Shown piece after piece: positions 1 to 5,950 of a stretch of 13,403 nucleotides of DNA. The stretch is from JAITWN01 sp964581365 (GTDB lineage: Bacteria; Pseudomonadota; Gammaproteobacteria; SZUA-140). A model generated the notes under the pieces. The model saw only the letters and a list, made by a program, of their open reading frames with translations. It was not told where the DNA came from and did not search any database. A program made the position numbers and the translations under genes. Every line of letters starts with the position of its first letter. Position 1 is the stretch's first letter. The DNA is taken from the NCBI GenBank assembly GCA_964581365.1, contig CAZOOF010000053.1, positions 1-13,403 of the forward strand, in the 5' to 3' direction.

Positions 1-452
1 CCTACCAGGCACTGATGACACGCATGCTGGAAGCGGTCCGCAAGGGCTACTGGGACGCCGACGCCGAGGTCGTCGCCGACCTGGGGCAGCGCGTGAGTGA
101 ACTCATCGACGAGCTGCAGCTGCAGTGCAGCGCCGAGGACTGCCACGATCCGATCCTGACCAAGCTGGTCCAGGCGAACCTGGTCCCGGCACCGATGGTC
201 GCCATGGTTCAGGCGCCGGCCCCGGCAGCTGCGCCGACGCCTGACGCTCCCTCCCCCAACGCCGATGCGGCGCCGACGGAAACGGTCGAACTGGAGCAGG
301 TGCAGGGTTACGCCATGGAAGAAGTAGTGCAGCAGAAGATGGTGGAATTCGAAAGCACCACCCGCTGGATCCAGATCGCCGGCTTCCTGCTGCTGTGCCT
401 TGCCCTCGTCTGGGGGTTCCGCCGACCCTCCACCCGCTGGAGCAGCGCCTGA
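1..452 (+). CDS. CobN-like chelatase large subunit, C-terminal end (5' truncated), membrane-anchored
   Basis: The gene enters from the left; the frame is open from position 3 and stops at TGA 450-452, so the first visible ATG (15) is internal. The opening residues (YQALMTRMLEAVRKGYWDAD) resemble the end of the CobN/BchH large-subunit domain, which handles the tetrapyrrole in metal chelatases. A Pro/Ala-rich linker follows, then GYAMEEV, then one hydrophobic helix (WIQIAGFLLLCLALVWGF) and a short basic tail (RRPSTRW). Classical aerobic CobN of cobalamin synthesis is soluble and lacks this tail. CobN-like proteins with a C-terminal anchor are found near TonB-dependent receptors; HmuS of Bacteroides haem-uptake loci is a named relative. 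The basic tail predicts a cytoplasmic C-terminus, hence a periplasmic catalytic domain. Whether it inserts or removes metal, and which metal, cannot be told from this fragment. The family call is fairly sure, the HmuS-like role only inferred. Confidence 0.72.
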   Translation, partial: YQALMTRMLEAVRKGYWDADAEVVADLGQRVSELIDELQLQCSAEDCHDPILTKLVQANLVPAPMVAMVQAPAPAAAPTPDAPSPNADAAPTETVELEQVQGYAMEEVVQQKMVEFESTTRWIQIAGFLLLCLALVWGFRRPSTRWSSA

Positions 453-459
453 AGTGATC

Positions 460-489
460 ACGGTGGCCGGCGATCAGCGCGGCCACCGT
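460..489. terminator. Hairpin between convergent genes
   Basis: A perfect 10-bp inverted repeat (ACGGTGGCCG and CGGCCACCGT) with a 10-nt loop starts 8 bases after the chelatase stop and lies before the convergent gene's 3' end. The T-run after it is weak (TT), so it may be a bidirectional or Rho-assisted terminator. A smaller 5-bp hairpin (GCCGT/ACGGC, 515-528) followed on the minus strand by TTT sits just past the stop of the minus-strand gene and may help terminate it. Confidence 0.55.
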
Positions 490-529
490 TTAGGCATCCA
501 GCAGTAAATGGAAAGCCGTTCTGACGGCC

Positions 530-955
530 TCAGTCGACCGTATCGTAAGGGCTTTCGATTAGCATCGCTCCCGTGACGATCACCAGTGCCCGCGTGACCA
601 GGATACCCAGCCCCTGCGCGCGGTGATCGCTGCGCGCGCTTTCGCGGCCTTTCAGCAGCTTTGAACCCGCCTGCACCTGCACCACATAGAGCACATACAG
701 CGTCAGCACCAGCAGGAGGTGTGTCCACAGCATGAAGGACAGGATCTCGCCTTCATCGAACAAGCGGCGGCCCCAGTCGCGGGTAGCGTAGAGATAAAAC
801 GGAAAGAGGAAGTCCAGCACGATGACGGTGGCCATGACCAGCACGTGAAGCCGCCGCTGCCGTCGCGCAAACATGAAAGCCGCCAGCATCAGCAACCAGC
901 TGACGACCGCGTAGATGATGGTTTCGGGAACGACGAAGCCGAATAGTGTAAACAT
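530..955 (-). CDS. Small four-helix membrane protein, possibly DUF420-like
   Basis: This encodes a 141-residue inner-membrane protein with four predicted helices (about 8-29, 36-56, 71-93, 114-133). Histidines sit at the start of helix 2 (H37, in LHVLVM), inside helix 3 (H79, WTHLLLV) and before helix 4 (H111, in DHRAQG), and helix 4 ends VTGAML. This spacing, with the closing HR...TG signature, recalls DUF420 proteins (the CtaM/YozB group, linked to haem-copper oxidase maturation), but I recognise it only by pattern. The ATG at 955 is used; there is only a weak GAGCT-like ribosome site before it. It is co-directional with recR but separated from it by a 104-bp gap holding a terminator-like repeat, so it may be transcribed on its own. 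It converges on the CobN-like gene. The function is unknown; histidine-ligated haem or metal binding is possible. Confidence 0.6.
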   Translation of the reverse strand: MFTLFGFVVPETIIYAVVSWLLMLAAFMFARRQRRLHVLVMATVIVLDFLFPFYLYATRDWGRRLFDEGEILSFMLWTHLLLVLTLYVLYVVQVQAGSKLLKGRESARSDHRAQGLGILVTRALVIVTGAMLIESPYDTVD

Positions 956-972
956 GATCGGGAGCTCAGCTG

Positions 973-1043
973 GTAAATGAAAAGTAAAAGACAGGAGAGC
1001 AAGATCCGCTCAGCCCTTCCCCTGTCCTTTGCTTTTGACTTAC
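973..1043 (-). terminator. Long imperfect inverted repeat; probable terminator of the dnaX-ybaB-recR operon
   Basis: Two 23-nt arms (973-995 and 1021-1043) are inverted copies matching at 19 of 23 positions. In the minus-strand transcript two of the four mismatches become G-U pairs. The 25-nt loop holds its own short GAGC/GCTC hairpin. Read on the minus strand the closing core GACAGG/CCTGTC is followed by TTTTACTTTT, which fits a Rho-independent terminator starting 17 bases after the recR stop. The opposite strand also has a T-rich run, so it may work both ways. Confidence 0.6.
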
Positions 1044-1059
1044 AGGCCTCCGTGCCCGA

Positions 1060-1656
1060 TCAGATGTCTCTGCGTCCCGCCAGCGCATGCGACAGCGTGC
1101 CGGCATCGACGTACTCGAGTTCGCCGCCGAAGGGCACGCCATAGGCGATGCGGCTGGCGCGGATGCCGTGCTCGCGCGCCATGTCCGCGATGTAATGGGC
1201 GGTTGCCTCGCCTTCGACGGTGGGATTGGTGGCAAGGATCACTTCGCGCACTTCTCCCGACGCGAAGCGCTGCGCGAGACGATCCAGACCGATGTCCTCC
1301 GGACCGACGCCGTCGAGCGGCGACAGATGGCCCATGAGCACGAAGTACAGGCCCTGAAAGGACGTGGTCTGCTCTATCGCCTGTACGTCCGCCGGATTTT
1401 CCACCACGCACAGCTGCGCAGGATCGCGGCGATCGCTGGCGCACAGACGGCACAAATCGGTTTCGCTCAAGGTCCGGCAGCGTTCGCAATGGCCAACCCG
1501 CGCAACGGCCTCCTCCAGCGCCTTCGCCAGGCGCAAGGCGCCCTCACGATTGCGCTCGAGCAGATGGTACGCCATCCGCTGGGCGGACTTCGGTCCCACG
1601 CCCGGCAGGCAGCGCAGCGCCTCGATGAGGCGGCCGATGAGCGGACTGTCGATCAT
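1060..1656 (-). CDS. recR: Recombination mediator protein RecR
   Basis: RecR acts with RecF and RecO to load RecA on single-stranded gaps during recombinational repair in the cytoplasm. The 198 residues match the usual length (about 200). An N-terminal helix-hairpin-helix (LPGVGPKSAQRMAYHLL, 17-33) is followed by a four-cysteine zinc finger (C57, C60, C69, C72), then a Toprim domain (about 80-175) containing VVENPADV and ATNPTVEGEATA, and a C-terminal part with YGVPFGGELEYVD, as in the family. The ATG at 1656 lies four bases after the ybaB stop, so translation is probably coupled; there is only a weak ribosome site of its own. It is the last gene of the dnaX-ybaB-recR unit, an order conserved in gammaproteobacteria. 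Confidence 0.97.
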   Translation of the reverse strand: MIDSPLIGRLIEALRCLPGVGPKSAQRMAYHLLERNREGALRLAKALEEAVARVGHCERCRTLSETDLCRLCASDRRDPAQLCVVENPADVQAIEQTTSFQGLYFVLMGHLSPLDGVGPEDIGLDRLAQRFASGEVREVILATNPTVEGEATAHYIADMAREHGIRASRIAYGVPFGGELEYVDAGTLSHALAGRRDI

Positions 1657-1660
1657 GTGG

Positions 1661-1984
1661 TCAGAACGGGAGCTTCATGCCCGGCGGCAGGCTCATGCCT
1701 TTGGTGACGCTCTCCATCCGCTCGCGACTCTCGCTTTCGACCCGGCGCACCGCGTCGTTCACCGCCGCCGCGATCAGATCCTCGAGCATTTCCTTGTCAT
1801 CCTGCATCAGGCTCTCGTCGATGCTGACCCGCTTCACATCGTGACGGCCGGTCATCACTACACTGACCAGCCCGCCGCCGGCCTGGCCGGTCACTTCCAT
1901 GGCCGCGATTTCCGCCTGGGCGCGCTGCAGGTCTTCCTGCATCTTCTGCGCCTGCTTCATCAGATTTCCCAGACCACCTTTCAT
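1661..1984 (-). CDS. ybaB: Nucleoid-associated protein, YbaB/EbfC family
   Basis: This encodes a small DNA-binding nucleoid protein of 107 residues, close to E. coli YbaB (109). The start is strongly conserved (KGGLGNLMKQAQKMQ), as are the centre (EVTGQAGGGLV), the DDKEMLEDL helix and the closing SLPPGMKLPF. The family forms dimers that bind DNA with little sequence preference and influence nucleoid structure and gene expression. The ATG at 1984 is chosen because it gives the family N-terminus and has an excellent Shine-Dalgarno sequence (AGGAGGAAG, complement of about 1991-1999). The reading frame stays open upstream to 2116, but that part overlaps dnaX and has no family similarity. It starts 28 bp after the dnaX stop and ends four bases before recR. 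Confidence 0.96.
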   Translation of the reverse strand: MKGGLGNLMKQAQKMQEDLQRAQAEIAAMEVTGQAGGGLVSVVMTGRHDVKRVSIDESLMQDDKEMLEDLIAAAVNDAVRRVESESRERMESVTKGMSLPPGMKLPF

Positions 1985-1988
1985 CGAT

Positions 1989-2000
1989 TCCTTCCTCCTG
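1989..2000 (-). promoter_or_regulatory. Strong ribosome binding site deciding the ybaB start
   Basis: On the minus strand the sequence CAGGAGGAAGG lies a few bases before the ATG at 1984. It is the best Shine-Dalgarno match in the operon and supports 1984 over longer in-frame starts. Confidence 0.8.
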
Positions 2001-2012
2001 CTGTTTGGTGCG

Positions 2013-3716
2013 CTATTCGATCGGCTGTACGGTCTCGGGAATGATGCGGGCATCGAACATGTCCCGCAGCGCCCTGACCTCATCGTCAGCCTCCAGCTCG
2101 GCGATCGCGCGCTCACGCCGCTCCTGATCCTGCTGCGATCTGCGGGCTGCCGGTGTCAACGCCGGCGGCTCGCCGATCGAGATGTCGATAGTGACGCGTT
2201 CGCCATAGTAAGACTCCAGGGCCCGCTGCACCCGCTCTTCCGTTGCCGGGCCGCGCAGATAGGCATGACTGCGATCGAGCATCAGCCGCACCCGTCCGCC
2301 TTCGCGTCCGAGCAGCGTACAGTTGGCGGCCAGTTCACGCGCCATGCCTTGCAGATCCAGCCGCGCGAGCATGGCGTCCCACTCGTCGTCCTGCGCCGGT
2401 GCGGCACCAGGATTCCCGGCCGGCGGGGCAGCCACGGGACGACGCGCCGGCGCGGATGCCGGCGCAGCACTCACGGGCGCTGCAGGGCCGGCCGGCGCGT
2501 CGGCAGCCGGCCGCTCTCTGGCAACGGTCTGCGTCGCCGCCGAACCCTGGCGCCCGGCGCTGCGCTCACCGGAGGCTGCGGGCGTATTCGTCCGCATCGC
2601 TCTCTGCTTCGCGCCGGACGCGTTGCCCGGTTCATCCGGACGGAAGGCCAGCATGCGCAGCAGAATCATTTCCACGCCGGTGCGCGGATCAGGCGAATAT
2701 GGCAGATCGCGGCGACCGATCAACGCGATCTGATAGTAGAGCTGCACATCTTCCCGGCTGATTTCTGTCGCCAGTGCGCGGATGCGATCGGCATCGTTCT
2801 CGCTGGCGTCCACACCTTCAGGCACGACCTGCGCCACGGCGATGCGCTGGAGCACGGTGATCAATTCCGCCAGCAATGCATCGAACTCCACGCCGAACTC
2901 CGCGGCCTGCCGCACTGCGCCGAGCAGCGCCGCTCCGCCGCCGGATGCCAGCGCTTCCAGCATGCCGTAGACATGACTGCGATCGATGGTGCCGAGCATG
3001 GTGCAGACTTCGTTCTCGACCAGACGGCCGCCGCCGTAGGCGATCGCCTCATCGAGCAGACTCAGCGCATCGCGGACACTGCCATCGCCGGCGCGCGCGA
3101 TACGCGCGACCGCGCCGCTCTCGGCCGGAATATTCTCCTGTTCGAGCACCCAGGCCAGATGGCGGGCGAGCACGTCTTCGGGCATGCGCCGCAGATTGAA
3201 CTGCAGACAGCGCGACAGGATGGTGACCGGCAGGCGCTGCGGATCGGTGGTGGCGAGCAGGAATTTCACATGCGGAGGCGGTTCCTCCAGCGTCTTCAGC
3301 AGCGCATTGAAGCTGTGCTTGGAGAGCATGTGCACCTCGTCGATGAGGTACACCTTGTAACGCCCCCGGGTAGGCGCGTATTGCGCGTATTCGAGCAGGT
3401 CGCGCGTGTCCTCGACCTTGGTGCGTGAAGCCGCGTCGACCTCGATCAGATCGACGAACCGCCCTTCATCGAGCTCCCGGCAGGAAGCGCACTCCCCGCA
3501 CGGGTTTGCGCTCACTCCGCGTTCGCAGTTGAGCGCCTTGGCAAAAATGCGGGCAACCGTGGTCTTGCCCACCCCGCGGGTGCCGGTGAACAGATAGGCA
3601 TGATGCAGCCGCTCGTCTCTGAGCGCGTTGACCAGCGCGCGGACCACATGCTCCTGACCGATCATTTCGGTGAACAGCCGTGGCCGCCATTTTCTGGCGA
3701 GTACCTGATAGCTCAT
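2013..3716 (-). CDS. dnaX: DNA polymerase III subunit tau (DnaX clamp-loader ATPase)
   Basis: DnaX is the ATPase of the clamp loader, which opens and loads the beta clamp, and through its C-terminus tethers polymerase cores at the fork. The 567 residues run: N-terminus SYQVLARKWRPRLFTEMIGQ; Walker A GTRGVGKT (45-52); zinc-binding cysteines C64, C73, C76, C79; Walker B LIDEVHML (124-131); sensor 1 LLATTDPQ; and the arginine-finger SRC motif (168-170). A low-complexity Ala/Pro linker (about residues 360-440) leads to the tau-specific C-terminal domain ending EVRALRDMFDARIIPETVQPIE. E. coli tau is 643 residues, so the linker is shorter here. No A-rich slippery heptamer of the E. coli frameshift type is visible, so production of a short gamma form is not indicated. 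It starts at ATG 3716 with a poor ribosome site, follows the 4.5S RNA gene and precedes ybaB by 28 bp. Confidence 0.97.
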   Translation of the reverse strand: MSYQVLARKWRPRLFTEMIGQEHVVRALVNALRDERLHHAYLFTGTRGVGKTTVARIFAKALNCERGVSANPCGECASCRELDEGRFVDLIEVDAASRTKVEDTRDLLEYAQYAPTRGRYKVYLIDEVHMLSKHSFNALLKTLEEPPPHVKFLLATTDPQRLPVTILSRCLQFNLRRMPEDVLARHLAWVLEQENIPAESGAVARIARAGDGSVRDALSLLDEAIAYGGGRLVENEVCTMLGTIDRSHVYGMLEALASGGGAALLGAVRQAAEFGVEFDALLAELITVLQRIAVAQVVPEGVDASENDADRIRALATEISREDVQLYYQIALIGRRDLPYSPDPRTGVEMILLRMLAFRPDEPGNASGAKQRAMRTNTPAASGERSAGRQGSAATQTVARERPAADAPAGPAAPVSAAPASAPARRPVAAPPAGNPGAAPAQDDEWDAMLARLDLQGMARELAANCTLLGREGGRVRLMLDRSHAYLRGPATEERVQRALESYYGERVTIDISIGEPPALTPAARRSQQDQERRERAIAELEADDEVRALRDMFDARIIPETVQPIE

Positions 3717-3845
3717 GGGAGACGGACGGCAGAAGACCGGACGCAGAACACGGCAACCGGGCGAGATGTCATCATCCCGCTATCCGCCGCTCTCACGTTC
3801 ACTTCGTTGCTTTTCACTTTCCGCGCTTCATTTCGAGATGGTGAC

Positions 3846-3950
3846 AACCCGTGCCCGCCACACCGCACACACGCATCGATTGCTGCCGCTGCTCCCTTCC
3901 GGGCCTGACGGGGTTCACAACCTGGCGTCGCACGGGGACCGACACGGGCT
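3846..3950 (-). ncRNA. ffs: 4.5S RNA of the signal recognition particle (bacterial small SRP RNA)
   Basis: On the minus strand the conserved SRP domain IV is plain: GTCAGGCCCGGAAGGAGCAG, with the GGAA tetraloop at 3897-3900 closed by CC/GG. The ends pair (5' AGCCCGTG with 3' CACGGGTT, one G-U), giving a hairpin of about 105 nt, the expected size for the 4.5S type. It binds Ffh and delivers inner-membrane proteins co-translationally. Its place directly upstream of dnaX on the same strand is the usual gammaproteobacterial arrangement. The ends are set by the pairing and are good to a few bases. The 3717-3845 stretch between it and dnaX shows no gene. Confidence 0.93.
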
Positions 3951-4381
3951 GCCATTGATCTTGCGGCATCGCCAGCGTGGATTGGCCCTGCGCTCCCGAA
4001 AGCTTCGGGCGCCGGCGACCGGCTGGGCCTTTTCGCTGTCAGCCCGGCTGCGCAGGCGAGAATGGAGCCGACCGCCCCATGCGAAATGTAACCGCCCGAC
4101 AAGACTACCATAAAAGTGCCGCCAGCAGGCGAGAGATAAGGCCGGGAGGCGGACCAACGGCGATCCGGACACTTCCGGCGGCAATGCGTACCGCGGTGCG
4201 CCGGCGCGCCCCTGCGTCCGGCCGTCAGGTCAGCGGCATTGCTCCCGAATTCGGTCCCTGCCGGCGGGGGTTCAGGCCCGTGACGCGTTGACACCACCAT
4301 CCTTCTCACTTTTAATGCTCGCGTTCGAGTTCCCCGCTTGCCTGCCAATGCCGCTCAGCGGCCCGGGAGACGCCAACCGAT
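3951..4381. other. Intergenic region between divergent ffs and trkH
   Basis: These 431 bp hold no gene I can support. They must contain the ffs promoter (minus strand), for which I see no strong match, and the trkH promoter at 4288-4316. A small perfect hairpin (CCCGAA-AGC-TTCGGG, 3995-4009) lies about 45 bp upstream of ffs; its role is unknown. Reading frames here have no family similarity. Confidence 0.6.
4288..4316 (+). promoter_or_regulatory. Sigma-70 promoter of trkH
   Basis: A consensus -35 box TTGACA (4288-4293), a 17-bp spacer, and a -10 box TTTAAT (4311-4316, five of six to consensus) lie upstream of trkH and would start transcription near 4323, leaving a leader of about 60 nt. It is the best promoter match in the window. 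Confidence 0.68.
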
Positions 4382-5818
4382 ATGCGGCCGCGCCACGTCA
4401 TCCGTCTCGTCGGCCTGTTCCTGATCCTGTTCAGCCTGACCATGCTCCCTCCGGGCGTGATTGCGATGCACATGGCGGACGGTCAGTTCGATACCTTCCT
4501 GAACAGCTTCCTCCTGCTCGCGGTGAGCGGCGCGCTGCTGTGGTATCCCTGCCGGACCTGCCGCGGCAATCTGCATAATCGCGAAACCTTTCTCGTCGTT
4601 GCGCTGTTCTGGATGATGCTCGGCACCCTTGGCAGCCTGCCTTTATTGCTCGGCACCGAGATGTCGGTCACCGACGCCGTGTTCGAAGCGGTATCGGGAT
4701 TCACCGCGACGGGCGCGACCACGCTCACGGGGATCGACGCTCTGCCCTCATCCATCCTCATCTACCGCCAGCAGCTCCAGTGGTATGGCGGTCTCGGCAT
4801 CGTGGTGCTGGCGGTCGCCATCCTGCCAATGCTCGGCGTGGGCGGCATGCAGCTGTATCGCGCGGAAACGGCGGGTCCGCTGAAGGATGAAAGGATCACG
4901 CCCCGCGTCATCCAGACCGCGCGCTTCATGCTCATGATCTACATCGGGTTGACCATCGCCTGCGCGAGCGCCTACTGGCTCGCCGGCATGAGCGCCTTCG
5001 ACGCCCTGGCCCACAGCTTCTCCACCGTTTCGACCGGCGGCTTCTCGACCCATGATGCCAGCCTGGGCTGGTTCGACAATCCCACCATCGAAATGATCGC
5101 CATCGTCTTCATGCTCATCGGCGCGATCAGCTTCAACACCCATTTCCTGGCTGCCTACCGGTTCGGCCCCGCGGCATACTGGCGCGATACGCAGACACGC
5201 GTCTTCCTCACCATCATCGCGGTACTGATCACGGTCACCCTGATCCTGCTCATGATCGACGGGCGCGATGCGGGCGCGGCGAGAACGGCCGCATTTCAGG
5301 TGGTTTCCGTGATCACCACCACCGGATTCGTGACCGAGGACTTCACCGGCTGGCCCTTCGGACTTCCCCTCATCCTCATCTTCGCCAGCTTCATCGGCGG
5401 CTGCGCGGGCTCGACTTCCGGCGGCCTCAAGGTCATCCGCATCGTCGTCCTGTTCAAGGTCGGACTTCGTGAGATGCGAAGGCTCGTCCATCCCCAGCTC
5501 GTCCAGCCGATCCGGCTCGGCAATCGCGCCGTCGACCCCGGAGTCCCCGATGCCATCTGGGGCTTCTTCTCGGTCTACGTCCTGACCTTCGCCGTATTCA
5601 TTATCGCGGTCATGGCGACCGGCGTTGATCACGTCACCGCCTTCGGCGCCGTCGCCACCTCGATCAACAACTTCGGCCCCGGCCTCGGCGAGGCGGGCCA
5701 AACCTTCCGTGACATCAACGATACCGCCAAATGGCTGTGCGCCTTCGCCATGCTCCTCGGTCGCCTGGAAATCTTCACCCTCCTGGTACTGCTGACGCCG
5801 GGATTCTGGCGGCGTTGA
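4382..5818 (+). CDS. trkH: Trk-type potassium uptake protein TrkH
   Basis: This is the inner-membrane K+ (Na+) translocating subunit of the Trk system, which works with the NAD/ATP-binding regulator TrkA (not in this window). Its 478 residues compare with 483 in E. coli TrkH. The four pore-loop filters are visible: TATGAT (108-113), TVSTGGFS (215-222), TTTGF (312-316) and NNFGPGLG (429-436). The intramembrane gating loop GGCAGSTSGGLK (339-350) is intact. Many hydrophobic helices span the length. The ATG at 4382 gives the family-like start RPRHVIRLVGLFLILFS; a GGGAGA ribosome site (4365-4370) lies 11 bases upstream, slightly far. It has its own promoter and is divergent from ffs. No convincing terminator is seen in the 132 bp between it and the first receptor gene, so some read-through is possible. 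Confidence 0.95.
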   Translation: MRPRHVIRLVGLFLILFSLTMLPPGVIAMHMADGQFDTFLNSFLLLAVSGALLWYPCRTCRGNLHNRETFLVVALFWMMLGTLGSLPLLLGTEMSVTDAVFEAVSGFTATGATTLTGIDALPSSILIYRQQLQWYGGLGIVVLAVAILPMLGVGGMQLYRAETAGPLKDERITPRVIQTARFMLMIYIGLTIACASAYWLAGMSAFDALAHSFSTVSTGGFSTHDASLGWFDNPTIEMIAIVFMLIGAISFNTHFLAAYRFGPAAYWRDTQTRVFLTIIAVLITVTLILLMIDGRDAGAARTAAFQVVSVITTTGFVTEDFTGWPFGLPLILIFASFIGGCAGSTSGGLKVIRIVVLFKVGLREMRRLVHPQLVQPIRLGNRAVDPGVPDAIWGFFSVYVLTFAVFIIAVMATGVDHVTAFGAVATSINNFGPGLGEAGQTFRDINDTAKWLCAFAMLLGRLEIFTLLVLLTPGFWRR

Positions 5819-5874
5819 GCCACTGAATTTCACTTCAGAATCATCGCACTCGCGCCGAAATCACACGTCATATC

Positions 5875-5903
5875 TTGTCTTCCTACTTACGTCGTGATAC
5901 ATA
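5875..5903 (+). promoter_or_regulatory. Possible promoter of receptor gene 1
   Basis: TTGTCT (5875-5880), a 17-bp spacer and TACATA (5898-5903) line up with a similar arrangement before receptor 2: both start TTGNCTTCCTAC, and both have a TAC(A/G)TA box 17 bp after the -35. The -10 match is weak on its own; the shared layout is the argument. Confidence 0.42.
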
Positions 5904-5911
5904 ATCACGAC
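5891..5911. promoter_or_regulatory. Perfect 8-bp inverted repeat, candidate operator of receptor gene 1
   Basis: Arms GTCGTGAT (5891-5898) and ATCACGAC (5904-5911) are separated by five bases (ACATA). The site covers the proposed -10 box and lies 39 bp before the ATG at 5951, a place suited to a repressor. The half-site spacing (GTGA-N7-TCAC) does not fit the CRP or FNR pattern. The regulator is unknown. Confidence 0.5.
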
Positions 5912-5950
5912 TTCGTATTATCAACAACCGCAACACTGGGAGGGGTATTC

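Noticed and set aside
1899..3428. Plus-strand open frame of 509 codons opposite dnaX and ybaB
   Set aside because: Its opposite strand encodes complete, well-conserved DnaX and YbaB; the plus-strand product is Arg/His-rich without domains.
3713..4348. Minus-strand open frame of 211 codons upstream of dnaX
   Set aside because: It runs through the 4.5S RNA gene and the trkH promoter and has no protein family features.
4748..5833. Minus-strand open frame of 361 codons opposite trkH
   Set aside because: The product is an acidic, repetitive Asp/Glu/Gly sequence typical of the reverse complement of hydrophobic membrane-protein codons.
5891..5911. CRP or FNR binding site
   Set aside because: Half-sites resemble GTGA/TCAC but the spacing is seven bases rather than six, and the arms extend as GTC/GAC, not as in FNR.
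5894..5950. Earlier in-frame GTG start for receptor 1
   Set aside because: It lies inside the palindromic operator, lacks a ribosome site and would put 19 residues before the signal peptide; ATG 5951 has GGGAGG in front.
5819..5950. Cobalamin, haem or nickel-cobalt riboswitch in the receptor leaders
   Set aside because: The leaders are short and AT-rich, without a recognisable cobalamin-box or NiCo four-way junction sequence; palindromic DNA operators explain them better.
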